From Bacteroidales bacterium (GTDB taxonomy: Bacteria > Bacteroidota > Bacteroidia > Bacteroidales > P3): a stretch of 31,075 nucleotides of DNA. The translations under genes were made by a program, and so were the position numbers. The notes under the pieces are model-generated. The model saw only the letters and a list, made by a program, of their open reading frames with translations. It searched no databases and was not told where the DNA came from. Positions 23,008 through 29,848 of this stretch are shown here, piece by piece; the stretch's first letter is position 1, and each line of letters opens with the position of its first letter. Location: the NCBI GenBank assembly GCA_016281475.1, contig JAEEIS010000193.1, positions 1 to 31,075 of the forward strand. Reading direction: 5' to 3'.

Positions 23008-23892
23008 TTATAGTTTCAGTTTCTCAAAATTACGTCCATACACACCTTGCGTCTTCGACACCGAGATAAAGGCGTTGGAGTCGATACGGTGGATAATCTG
23101 CATCACATGAGGCTTGTCGGTCTTGTGCACCATCACGATAAGCACCTGCTGTTGCTGGTGGCTGTAGCATCCTTCCGCGTCCAACAGCGTGGCTCCGCGA
23201 CCCACCTCCGTGGTAATGGTCTCGCCTATCTCCTTGTTCTTGGCAGAAAACACCATTATCTGGTACGTCTGCTTGTTGCCGTCCAGCACCATGTCAAGCA
23301 CATAGGTCATCGTCACCATCACGATATAGCCGAACACGATGTTCTCAATCTTGTGCGACACAAAATAGGACAAGCCCACAATCACGATGTCCAAATACAT
23401 AATCACCTTGCCCGGCGAGATGTTGTAGAACTTACTGACGATAAGGGCAATGATGTCCGTGCCGCCGCTGTTTCCGCCCATGGCGAAGGTCATACCGATG
23501 CCGCCGCCGCACAGCGCGCCACCGATGATGGCACACATAAAGCCGCCAAACTGGCTCACGTCGAACAGCGTCTCCACATGCAGCACCTGTTGCCACAGGA
23601 TGAAGCACGCCGACGACATGGCGATACCGTAAATGGTGTTAGCCCCAAACTTCGAGCCCAGCACCTTAAAGCCCACAATCACCAGTATGGCATTAATCAC
23701 CAAATTCAGAATACCGATGGGGATGTGGATGCCCATTGCGTAATGCAGCACCGACGAGATACCGCTGACCCCGCCGCCCACAATCTTGGCAGGCAGCATC
23801 ACCGCCGACCACGCAAAAGTGTAAGTCAATATACCCAGCGTAATCACCAGGTAGGAAATAATAAGCTGTCGTTTTTTCTTAAAGATATGCAT
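23008..23892 (-). CDS. YitT-family membrane protein
   Basis: A 294-residue protein with five or six membrane helices (two DUF161-type blocks, including VMLPAKIVGGGVSGISSVLHY and GGALCGGGIGMTFAMGGNSGGTDIIALI). A cytosolic C-terminal DUF2179-type domain runs from QTYQIMVFSAKNKEIGETITTEVGRGATLLDAEGCYS to the end. The family is widespread; the transported substrate is not established. The start at 23892 (MHIFKKKRQ) is chosen because the 23-residue upstream extension (FNFQFSIL) translates the AT repeat. Confidence 0.88.
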   Translation of the reverse strand: MHIFKKKRQLIISYLVITLGILTYTFAWSAVMLPAKIVGGGVSGISSVLHYAMGIHIPIGILNLVINAILVIVGFKVLGSKFGANTIYGIAMSSACFILWQQVLHVETLFDVSQFGGFMCAIIGGALCGGGIGMTFAMGGNSGGTDIIALIVSKFYNISPGKVIMYLDIVIVGLSYFVSHKIENIVFGYIVMVTMTYVLDMVLDGNKQTYQIMVFSAKNKEIGETITTEVGRGATLLDAEGCYSHQQQQVLIVMVHKTDKPHVMQIIHRIDSNAFISVSKTQGVYGRNFEKLKL

Positions 23893-23895
23893 TGG

Positions 23896-24019
23896 TAAAA
23901 TTGAAAATTGAAAGTTGAAAATTGAAATTATTAATACGAATTGAAAAATGAAAGTTATCAAATTGAAAAATGGATGCGTCAGCTAATTCTCAATTTTCAA
24001 CTTTCAATTTTCAATTTAA
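23896..24019. repeat. AT heptamer repeats in the yggS-yitT spacer
   Basis: Runs at 23896-23930 (attgaaaattgaaagttgaa), 23940-23972 and 23988-24019 (caattttcaactttcaattt). The middle holds gatgcgtcagct (23971-23982), whose reverse complement resembles the ggctgacgca that follows two double-hairpin copies at 27119 and 27326. Confidence 0.7.
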
Positions 24020-24771
24020 TTGTCATTCACTGGCACCCCATAGTCCCTTGCGCCGAAGATGGTCGAGCCGATGCGCACCAGCGTCGCACCCTCCTCCATG
24101 GCAATCCGATAGTCGTGCGACATGCCCATCGACACCACCTTAAACTCCTCATGTCCCACGAAATACTTCGCCTTCAGCTGCTCGTAATAGCCGTGCAGCG
24201 TGCGGAACTCCTGCCGCACCAGGTCGAAATTGTCCGTATTCGTCGCCATCCCCATCACACCCACTATCCTCACATGAAGCCGTGGAGCATCCTCTTGACG
24301 GCTCCCGCCCGTCCCCTCTTGAGAGGGGTGGCCGCAGGCCGGGGTATGTAAAGAAGGCTCGTAAAACGTCTCCAGCAGTTCCTCCGCCTCCTGCATATCC
24401 AAGCCGAACTTGGTCTCCTCTGTGGCGATATGGAACTGCAGCAGACAGTCTATCACCCTGTCGTGCTTCTCCGCCTCCTTATCCACCGCCTCCAGCAGGT
24501 GCAGGCTGTCGATGCTGTGTATCAAGCTCACATACTCGGCGATATACTTAATTTTGTTCGTTTGCAAATGGCCAATAAAATGCCATTCGATATCTTGCGG
24601 CAGCACAGCGTGCTTGTCGCGCATTTCCAGTGCCTTGTTCTCGCCAAACAGCCGCTGCCCCGCGTCGTAGGCCTCCTGCAGCATCTCCACAGGCTTGGTC
24701 TTCGAAACGGCCACCAGCCGCACACCGTCGGCAAGCGTCGAACGCACCATTGCAAGATTATCCTTAATCAT
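24016..24771 (-). CDS. YggS/PROSC-family pyridoxal phosphate homeostasis protein with repeat insertion
   Basis: A PLP-binding, alanine-racemase-like TIM barrel protein that buffers pyridoxal phosphate. The PLP lysine is Lys24 in VAVSKTKP. Other motifs are LFGENKALEM, WHFIGHLQTNKIKY, HSIDSL, VGVMGMATNT, MGMSHDYRIAMEEGATLVRIGSTIFGAR. The length of 251 exceeds the usual 220-230. Residues of about 141-160 (LHTPACGHPSQEGTGGSRQE) are not part of the family and match a double-hairpin repeat at 24311-24349. They lie in a surface loop between helices, so the fold should survive. A TAAATTTG box lies 17 bases before the ATG. Confidence 0.92.
   Translation of the reverse strand: MIKDNLAMVRSTLADGVRLVAVSKTKPVEMLQEAYDAGQRLFGENKALEMRDKHAVLPQDIEWHFIGHLQTNKIKYIAEYVSLIHSIDSLHLLEAVDKEAEKHDRVIDCLLQFHIATEETKFGLDMQEAEELLETFYEPSLHTPACGHPSQEGTGGSRQEDAPRLHVRIVGVMGMATNTDNFDLVRQEFRTLHGYYEQLKAKYFVGHEEFKVVSMGMSHDYRIAMEEGATLVRIGSTIFGARDYGVPVNDN
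24311..24349 (+). repeat. Double-hairpin repeat inside yggS
   Basis: Hairpin 1 is CCCCTC-TTGA-GAGGGG, hairpin 2 is GGCC-GCA-GGCC, tail ggggtatgt. The gene reads it on the opposite strand, in frame, as HTPACGHPSQEGTG. Confidence 0.9.
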
Positions 24772-24787
24772 AGTACATTTAATAACG

Positions 24788-24795
24788 CAAATTTA
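24788..24795 (-). promoter_or_regulatory. Bacteroidota -7 box (TAAATTTG) for yggS
   Basis: Exact TAnnTTTG match on the minus strand, 16 bases before the ATG at 24771. The predicted leader is about 12 bases. No clear -33 box is seen. Confidence 0.5.
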
Positions 24796-24940
24796 ATAAT
24801 AATATTATTATCCCACGTTTTTTTTCTCCCCACCACTTCATATTTTGCGCTTCACATTCTGTTAAGTCCAATAAACACAACCAGCACAATAACTTAGGAT
24901 GCGATATACAAAAAAAATGAACGAATATTATAGCCATCGT

Positions 24941-24989
24941 TACATTTTCATGAACGAAAGTTCGGGGGTTCACTACATTTTCATGAACG
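24941..24989 (+). repeat. Two 16-base direct repeats tacattttcatgaacg
   Basis: Exact copies at 24941-24956 and 24974-24989, a 33-base period. A third partial match, aaatgaacg, lies at about 24916. Confidence 0.8.
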
Positions 24990-25031
24990 TTTTGTCAATC
25001 CGCCCAGGTCTCTGTAACATGCGGCAACGCA

Positions 25032-25050
25032 CCCAGCCCAGCGGGCTGGG
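25032..25050. repeat. Palindrome CCCAGCCC-AGC-GGGCTGGG
   Basis: An 8-bp perfect GC stem with a three-base loop, followed by agcccaggtcatcgccctg. It resembles the gggcaacgccct-type palindromes at 28988 and 29093. Confidence 0.75.
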
Positions 25051-25100
25051 ACAGATATAGCCCAGGTCATCGCCCTGTGGTCACGGCACGCACAACAAAT

Positions 25101-25163
25101 GCAGCCTGTAGGGCTGCAACACCACATCTATACAAACCCTGATGTTGCAGCCCTACAGGCTGC
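25101..25163. repeat. 20-bp perfect inverted repeat gcagcctgtagggctgcaac
   Basis: 25101-25120 pairs exactly with 25144-25163 across a 23-base spacer. Each arm is itself a short hairpin (GCAGCC-TGTA-GGGCTGC, imperfect). Confidence 0.85.
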
Positions 25164-25254
25164 CGGATGCCATCACCACCTACCCCGTATGGCGATGCCA
25201 TACGCTATTTCTGTCTGTGCCTTTCAGGCACTCATAGCATCAACCCATTAATAC

Positions 25255-25293
25255 AAAAGATGGCTGGCGGAGTAGCCCCGCCAGCCATCTTTT
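25255..25293 (-). terminator. Rho-independent-like terminator of the second FISUMP lipoprotein gene
   Basis: aaaagatggctggcgg at 25255-25270 pairs perfectly over 16 bp with 25278-25293, loop of 7. It lies 30 bases after the stop at 25323 and ends in T residues on the minus strand. Confidence 0.85.
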
Positions 25294-25322
25294 CCATTGC
25301 CCATGCAAGTTGGGCCAAGGAT

Positions 25323-26006
25323 TTACTTCTGACGCACAGCACGGACAGAGTACCCATTGTAGCGGTCGTTGTCGGCCATGCGCTGGTCGTCCGAATTGAA
25401 GAAGAAGTTACACGCTTTGCCCGGGTTGTCCGTGAGGAGCGAGCTCGACCAGTAGTAGCCGCGGATGCCAGTGCCACGGAGCGAACCATTCCGATAGTAG
25501 CCAGAGGCGGGAAGAAAGAGTTTGTTGCCGTTGGAACCGGTGAGGAGTCTTCCTTCCACTCCTTTGCGAGTGGTCCATTGTACAGTGGTGTGGCTGATAA
25601 GTTCTTCCCACTCTTCCTTTGTCGGGGTACGCGCACCGTCACCCCAGTTGGCCGTGGCGGCATCGTCGCCGGGCTGCAGGATGGTCAGATTGTCGGTGAA
25701 GCCTTCGTAGCCATATTCTGAATTGCCACAATACATAGTGAGTTGGTCGGAACCGCCGTTGCAGTACCGATAGGTACTCCAGTCATAGACATCCTTCGGT
25801 TGTGTCTCGCCCCAGGCGAAGTAGTGGCCGTAGTCCTCAGTCAATGTAGCACCCACATTGCGCTCAGCCCACAGCAGACCCGAAGGCAGTCCTAGATCCA
25901 CCCAATCGCCGACATTCCCAAGGTCTTCATTTTTCTCGCATCCAGCAAACAGAGCTGTTGCCAACATCAGAATAGTAGCTGCTAAAAAACGTGTAGCATT
26001 CTTCAT
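25323..26006 (-). CDS. FISUMP-domain lipoprotein
   Basis: A 227-residue lipoprotein. The lipobox is LFAGC with Cys23, then a short EKNED spacer. The domain begins WVDLGLPSGLLWAERNVGAT and continues YFAWGETQPKDVYDWSTYRYCNGG, LQPGDDAATANWGDGARTPTKEEWEELI, LFLPASGYYRNGS, GYYWSSSL and NGYSVRAVRQK. This is a textbook Bacteroidota FISUMP domain, a C-lectin-like surface module of unknown ligand. It is a close paralog of the gene at 29144, sharing most of these blocks. It has its own terminator and a spacer of over 600 bases upstream. Confidence 0.88.
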   Translation of the reverse strand: MKNATRFLAATILMLATALFAGCEKNEDLGNVGDWVDLGLPSGLLWAERNVGATLTEDYGHYFAWGETQPKDVYDWSTYRYCNGGSDQLTMYCGNSEYGYEGFTDNLTILQPGDDAATANWGDGARTPTKEEWEELISHTTVQWTTRKGVEGRLLTGSNGNKLFLPASGYYRNGSLRGTGIRGYYWSSSLLTDNPGKACNFFFNSDDQRMADNDRYNGYSVRAVRQK

Positions 26007-26311
26007 GAATCAAATACATTTTGTTCATGCCACGGCTCGGTGGCACGAAATTATACAATACATGAAAGTGGAGCCATCCATTGTAACCTCATTGAAGACA
26101 TGGGGCCGGACTCCTAAAAAAGCAAAAAGGTTTGTTGAATTACACCCCTTATGATGTATCATGTCATACACGTATACAACCAAAGTAGACATTCATCTTC
26201 CCCTTTATTACTCTTTTACTCAAATGAAGCGTCCAGTTTCATGTCTCACAATAAGACGAAAATGCGCTTTCTCAGGAGTTTGCAGGCATTGTTTCTCGCT
26301 GTCTGCTGGTG

Positions 26312-26319
26312 CAAATATA
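26312..26319 (-). promoter_or_regulatory. Possible -7 box (TATATTTG) far upstream of the FISUMP gene
   Basis: Exact TAnnTTTG match on the minus strand. If used, the FISUMP transcript would carry a leader of about 300 bases. It could equally be a chance match. Confidence 0.3.
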
Positions 26320-26473
26320 CGATTTATTTTTGAACTGGGAGCAAAAAGTTTCTTATCCTATCGAGACAGCCCTACCCCCACACGCACCCCGCCTGCCTTT
26401 TACCTTCAGTTGCAGTATTGCCGACCCTTTTAAGGTAATTCATCGCTCTAACAGCCTTAATCGGCCTCATTAT

Positions 26474-26530
26474 CAGTAGAAATCGGTAGAATGCGGTAGG
26501 AACCCGTAAGAATCGGTAGCATACGGTAAG
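26474..26530 (+). repeat. cggta-type repeat, copy 2
   Basis: Tandem degenerate units: cagtagaa, atcggtagaa, tgcggtaggaa, cccgtaagaa, tcggtagca, tacggtaag. It shares 18 of 19 bases with the reverse strand of 7204-7234. Confidence 0.75.
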
Positions 26531-26576
26531 GGACAGAAAAATTTTACAGGCATGGCAGGAATCAAAATAATTTGTG

Positions 26577-26584
26577 TAAATTTG
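26577..26584 (+). promoter_or_regulatory. Bacteroidota -7 box (TAAATTTG) for the HD hydrolase
   Basis: Exact TAnnTTTG match 54 bases before the ATG at 26639. The -33 element is not clear. Confidence 0.45.
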
Positions 26585-26638
26585 TAACCGCCTTTTCGGC
26601 AACAGCAATCACACAAGCAACTGATTATCTGACACAAC

Positions 26639-27070
26639 ATGGACTACAACGAGCTATACGACAAGGCGCTGCGCATTGCCATGCGGGCACATGAGGGACA
26701 GCGGGACAAGGCGGGGCAGGACTATGTGATGCACCCGATACGGGTGGCGGAGCGGTGCGACGACCAGCGCGCCAAGGTGGTGGCACTGCTGCACGACACG
26801 ATTGAGGACTCGGACGTGACCGCCGACCACCTGCGCGAGGAGGGCTTCTCCGAGGAGATTGTGGAGGCGGTGCTAGCAGTGACGCGCCGCGAGGGGGAGG
26901 ATTATGACGACTATGTGCGCCGCTCCGCAGGGAACGAGCTGGGCCGCATGGTGAAACGGGCGGACCTGGAGGACAATATGGACATACGGCGGCTGCCCGA
27001 ATTGACTGACCGCGACGTGGAGCGGCTGAGGAAGTATTTGAGAGCGTGGAGACTTTTAATGGGGAGTTAA
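26639..27070 (+). CDS. Small HD-domain phosphohydrolase, Mesh1/SpoT-like
   Basis: A 143-residue cytosolic HD protein. It shows AHEGQRDKAGQDYVMHPIRVAE (metal His32), ALLHDTIEDSDVT (His52, Asp53, with the Glu56-Asp57 pair of ppGpp hydrolases) and VKRADLEDNMD (Asp109). These are the features of the hydrolase half of SpoT and of small alarmone hydrolases; no synthetase domain is present. I infer (p)ppGpp or a related nucleotide as substrate, not proven. The stop codon lies within ggggagttaaaa, a unit of the gggagttaaa repeat family. Confidence 0.82.
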   Translation: MDYNELYDKALRIAMRAHEGQRDKAGQDYVMHPIRVAERCDDQRAKVVALLHDTIEDSDVTADHLREEGFSEEIVEAVLAVTRREGEDYDDYVRRSAGNELGRMVKRADLEDNMDIRRLPELTDRDVERLRKYLRAWRLLMGS

Positions 27071-27077
27071 AAATAGA

Positions 27078-27118
27078 ACATACCCCCCCGCTTCGCGGTA
27101 CCCATCTAAAGAGGGGAC
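27078..27118 (-). repeat. Double-hairpin repeat, spacer copy a
   Basis: Plus strand acatacccccccgcttcgcg then gtacccatctaaagaggggac, followed by ggctgacgca. Hairpin 1 is partly decayed (CCCATC/GAGGGG). Confidence 0.85.
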
Positions 27119-27171
27119 GGCTGACGCATCACATTGACATGCCGGGGTATACTCTCGGTCGCGTGTAGCGA

Positions 27172-27213
27172 GTCCCCTCTTGAGAGGGGTGCCGCGTTAG
27201 CGGCGGGGTATGT
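27172..27213 (+). repeat. Double-hairpin repeat, spacer copy b
   Basis: Hairpin 1 CCCCTC-TTGA-GAGGGG, hairpin 2 GCCGC-GTTA-GCGGC, tail ggggtatgt. The longest second stem of the set, facing opposite to its two neighbours. Confidence 0.9.
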
Positions 27214-27283
27214 CCTATAGAGCAGAAATTGTTTTTCGCACTTATGCAATAAAATGTGGTTGTTTGCGTTATTGTCGATAGTT

Positions 27284-27325
27284 ACATACCCCCCCCGCTT
27301 CGCGGTACCCCTCTAAAGAGAGGAC
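27284..27325 (-). repeat. Double-hairpin repeat, spacer copy c
   Basis: Plus strand acataccccccccgcttcgc then ggtacccctctaaagagaggac, again followed by ggctgacgca, so copies a and c share the flank as well as the core. Confidence 0.85.
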
Positions 27326-27376
27326 GGCTGACGCAGCATATTGTAGCATATTATTGACAATTAAACATATACACCT

Positions 27377-28939
27377 ATGATTGACAATACTGGTACTCCT
27401 TTTAACGCCGTCAGCGGCGAAAAGCATCTAGGCATTATTCCTTCTATGGCAAACCGGCACGGCCTGATAGCCGGTGCCACGGGCACGGGCAAGACCTGTT
27501 CGTTACAGAATTTGGCGGAGACGTTCAGCGCAATGGGCGTCCCCGTGTTTGCCACCGACATCAAGGGCGACCTGACGGGCGTGAGCAAGGCGGGCGGCGG
27601 CAACGTGCATTTCGACAAGAGCATCGCCGACAACCACTTGGCAGAATACGGCTTCGAATACAAGGCCTACCCCGTATGCGTGTGGGACGTGTTTGGCGAG
27701 GAAGGGCATCCGCTGCGCACCACGGTGAGCGAGATGGGTCCCATACTGCTGTCGCGCATTCTTGACTTAAACGATACGCAGAGCGACGTGCTGAACATGG
27801 TGTTCCGCATCGCCGACGACCAAGGACTGCTGCTGCTCGACCTCAAGGACCTTCGCAAGATGCTGGAGGAGGTGGGCAACAACCGCACACAGTATATCAC
27901 CGCCTACGGCAATATCAGCATTGCCACCATCGGGGCCATCCAGCGCAGCCTGTTGAGCCTCGAGGACCAAGGAGGCGACCAGTTCTTTGGCGAGCCCGCC
28001 ATCGACATCTACGACTTTATGCAGACCCGACAAGGACGCGGTGTTATCAACATATTGGCCTCGGACAAGATAGTCAATTCGCCCAAGGTGTACACCTCGT
28101 TCCTGCTCTACCTGCTGAGCGAGCTGTTTGAGGAACTGCCCGAGGTGGGCGACTTGGACAAGCCGAAGCTGGTGTTCTTCTTCGACGAGGCGCACATGCT
28201 GTTCAACGGCATCAGCAAGTCGCTACTGGAGAAGATAGAGCAGATTGTGCGACTCATCCGCTCCAAAGGCGTAGGCGTATACTTCTGCACACAGAACCCC
28301 GCTGACATTCCCGACACGGTGCTGGGACAGCTGGGCAACCGCATACAGCACGCCCTGCGTGCCTACACACCGCACGAGCAGAAGGCGGTGAAGGTGGCAG
28401 CCGACTCGTTCCGCACCAATCCCGAGTTCGACACCACGAAGGTCATCACCGAACTGGCGGTGGGCGAAGCGTTAGTGTCGTTCCTCGACCCCAAGGGTAT
28501 GCCCTCGATGGTGGAACGTGCCAAGGTGCTGCCGCCCGAAGGACAGGCGGGTGCCATCACGCCCGACGAGCGCCAACGGGTCATCCAAACCTCGATGGTG
28601 TATGGCAAATACGACAAAACCATCGACCGCGAATCCGCCTATGAGATACTGACCGAGAAACTGCAGAAAGAGCAGGAGGCCAAAGAACTGGCAGCCCAAC
28701 AGAAAGAGGAGGAGAAACTGCGCAAGGAAGAAGAAAAGCGTCAGGCCGCCGAGGAGCGCAAGCAAGCCGCCGAAGAGCGCAAACGCAAAGCGGAGGAACG
28801 CGAACGCAAACGCGAACGCGACAACAGCACCCTAGGCAGCATCAAGAAGATGGCTGTCACCAAAGCCAAACGCGAAGCCGTGAACGCCGCCTTCAAATTC
28901 GGCCGCGGACTGCTAGGCTCGCTGCTGAAGGGGAAGTAA
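27377..28939 (+). CDS. HerA-like ATPase, DUF853/YjgR family
   Basis: A 520-residue P-loop ATPase of the HerA/FtsK group. It has Walker A GATGTGKT at 33-40, [18 protein letters not shown], Walker [10 protein letters not shown] at 265-273, and [35 protein letters not shown] with an Arg-finger-like segment. The tail of about 415-480 is a highly charged Glu/Lys/Arg coiled coil, followed by a basic C-terminus ([24 protein letters not shown]). The cellular role of this family is not established. No partner nuclease (NurA, SIR2 or similar) is adjacent, so there is no sign that it forms part of a HerA defence pair. A hairpin followed by a T-run lies about 90 bases after the stop. Confidence 0.9.
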   Translation: MIDNTGTPFNAVSGEKHLGIIPSMANRHGLIAGATGTGKTCSLQNLAETFSAMGVPVFATDIKGDLTGVSKAGGGNVHFDKSIADNHLAEYGFEYKAYPVCVWDVFGEEGHPLRTTVSEMGPILLSRILDLNDTQSDVLNMVFRIADDQGLLLLDLKDLRKMLEEVGNNRTQYITAYGNISIATIGAIQRSLLSLEDQGGDQFFGEPAIDIYDFMQTRQGRGVINILASDKIVNSPKVYTSFLLYLLSELFEELPEVGDLDKPKLVFFFDEAHMLFNGISKSLLEKIEQIVRLIRSKGVGVYFCTQNPADIPDTVLGQLGNRIQHALRAYTPHEQKAVKVAADSFRTNPEFDTTKVITELAVGEALVSFLDPKGMPSMVERAKVLPPEGQAGAITPDERQRVIQTSMVYGKYDKTIDRESAYEILTEKLQKEQEAKELAAQQKEEEKLRKEEEKRQAAEERKQAAEERKRKAEERERKRERDNSTLGSIKKMAVTKAKREAVNAAFKFGRGLLGSLLKGK

Positions 28940-28960
28940 GAAGTTTCGCTCTAGGTTTGA

Positions 28961-29135
28961 CGGCCTGAAAGGCCAATAGCTACCAGCCTAGGGCAACGCC
29001 CTAGTTAAAGGGAATATATAGTCATCGCCCTGAAAGGGCAGAAGCGTAATGCTTTTGCCCTTTCAGGGTGACGGTTTTTTAATTACAGAACTCAGGGCGT
29101 TGCCCTGGGCTAATGGATTTCGGCCTTTCAGGCCG
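28961..29135. repeat. Nested palindromic array between convergent genes
   Basis: Order: ggcctgaaaggcc (28962), ctagggcaacgccctag (28988), central hairpin (29028-29068), cagggcgttgccctg (29093), ggcctttcaggcc (29122). Outer and second pairs are mirrored, so the whole 175-base block is one large nested inverted repeat made of smaller palindromes. Confidence 0.85.
29028..29080 (+). terminator. Terminator-like hairpin after the HerA-like gene
   Basis: ccctgaaagggcagaagc at 29028-29045 pairs with 29051-29068 (one mismatch in 18, loop gtaat), followed by tgacggtttttt. The T-run suits plus-strand termination. Confidence 0.7.
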
Positions 29136-29143
29136 TGGAGGTT

Positions 29144-29848
29144 CTAACGCGCAGAACACACAGCACGGACTGGATACCCATCGATACGGCGGTCGTAGAT
29201 CACCACGACCTGGCCACACAAAGCGAAGTCGAATTTCCACGCGCAGTTCGGGTTGTCCGTGCTGAGCGAACTCGACCAATAGTAGCCGTAGCTGCCAGCG
29301 ACGTTTAGTGAACTGAACCAACGTCCGCCCGCAGCTGGAAGAAAGAGACTGTTGCCGTTTGAAGCTGAGAGAAGTCTGCCGTTCACCCCGTTGCAGGTAG
29401 TCCACTGGGCAGTGGTATGATTGATGAGTTCTTGCCATTCTGCCTTTGTAGGAGTGCGGGCACCATCACCCCAGTTGGCAGTGGCGGCATCGTCGTCAGG
29501 TTGTAGTGTCGTCAAGTCGTCGGTGAAACCATTATAACCATAGGCTGAATAGTTGCAGTATTTGGTAAGTTGGCCGTAACCTCCATTGCAGTACCGATAG
29601 GTGCTCCATTCATAGACCCCTTTAGGCTGAGGCTGCGTCTCGCCCCATGCGAAGTAGTCGCCATAATCCTCTGGCGAATTAGCTCCCACATTGCAAGTAG
29701 CCCACAGCAGGCCACTTGGCAGACCAAGGTCCACCCAATTGTCCACGCCTAAAATCGGTTGCATATCCTCTTCTTTTTCATTTCCTGCGAAAAACATTGT
29801 CGCACATATTAGCATCGCGGATGCTAAGACCTTTGCCAGTTTTTTCAT
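29144..29848 (-). CDS. FISUMP-domain exported protein with lost lipobox cysteine
   Basis: A 234-residue paralog of the gene at 25323. It shares WVDLGLPSGLLWATCNVGA, YFAWGETQP, STYRYCNGG, DDAATANWGDGARTPTKAEW and GYYWSSSLSTDNP. The N-terminus MKKLAKVLASAMLICATMFFAGNEKEED aligns with ALFAGCEKNED of the paralog, but the lipobox Cys23 is Asn23. Lipidation should fail unless the one-codon change is a sequencing error; it may be secreted or inner-membrane-held instead. Its ATG overlaps the ygiQ stop by four bases (ATGA), so it is translated from the ygiQ transcript, an odd partner for a surface protein. A nested palindrome array sits just past its stop. Confidence 0.85.
   Translation of the reverse strand: MKKLAKVLASAMLICATMFFAGNEKEEDMQPILGVDNWVDLGLPSGLLWATCNVGANSPEDYGDYFAWGETQPQPKGVYEWSTYRYCNGGYGQLTKYCNYSAYGYNGFTDDLTTLQPDDDAATANWGDGARTPTKAEWQELINHTTAQWTTCNGVNGRLLSASNGNSLFLPAAGGRWFSSLNVAGSYGYYWSSSLSTDNPNCAWKFDFALCGQVVVIYDRRIDGYPVRAVCSAR

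Larger units (their letters stand above)
24772..25322. other. 550-base spacer with direct and inverted repeats
   Basis: No gene is seen. It holds the yggS promoter box, a 16-base direct repeat (24941 and 24974), an 8-bp stem palindrome (25032-25050), a 20-bp inverted repeat (25101-25163) and the terminator of the FISUMP gene (25255-25293). Confidence 0.7.
26007..26638. other. 632-base spacer without a recognised gene
   Basis: Short frames here have no family resemblance or signal. It contains a minus-strand TATATTTG box (26312-26319), about 300 bases before the FISUMP gene, which would imply a long leader. It also contains the cggta-type repeat (26474-26530) and the promoter box for the HD hydrolase (26577-26584). 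Confidence 0.6.
27071..27376. other. Spacer with three double-hairpin repeat copies
   Basis: The 306 bases before the HerA-like gene hold copies at 27078, 27172 and 27284 and a stray tail (gccggggtat) at 27141-27150. No gene is seen, and no exact TAnnTTTG box was found for the next gene. Confidence 0.75.

Noticed and set aside
23893..23961. N-terminal extension of yitT
   Set aside because: Translates only the AT heptamer repeat (FNFQFSI); the ATG at 23892 is in family position.
24941..24989. CRISPR-like direct repeats
   Set aside because: Only two units with a 17-base gap and no cas genes.
26372..26608. 78-residue minus-strand frame
   Set aside because: Mostly a translation of the cggta-type repeat (YRFLRVPTAFYRFLL) with no start signal or family match.
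27377..28939. HerA-based phage defence pair
   Set aside because: The protein is of the DUF853/YjgR type and no SIR2, NurA or DUF4297-like partner is adjacent.
25323..29848. FISUMP genes as targets of a diversity-generating retroelement
   Set aside because: The C-lectin-like fold is a known target type, but no reverse transcriptase or template repeat is visible in the window.
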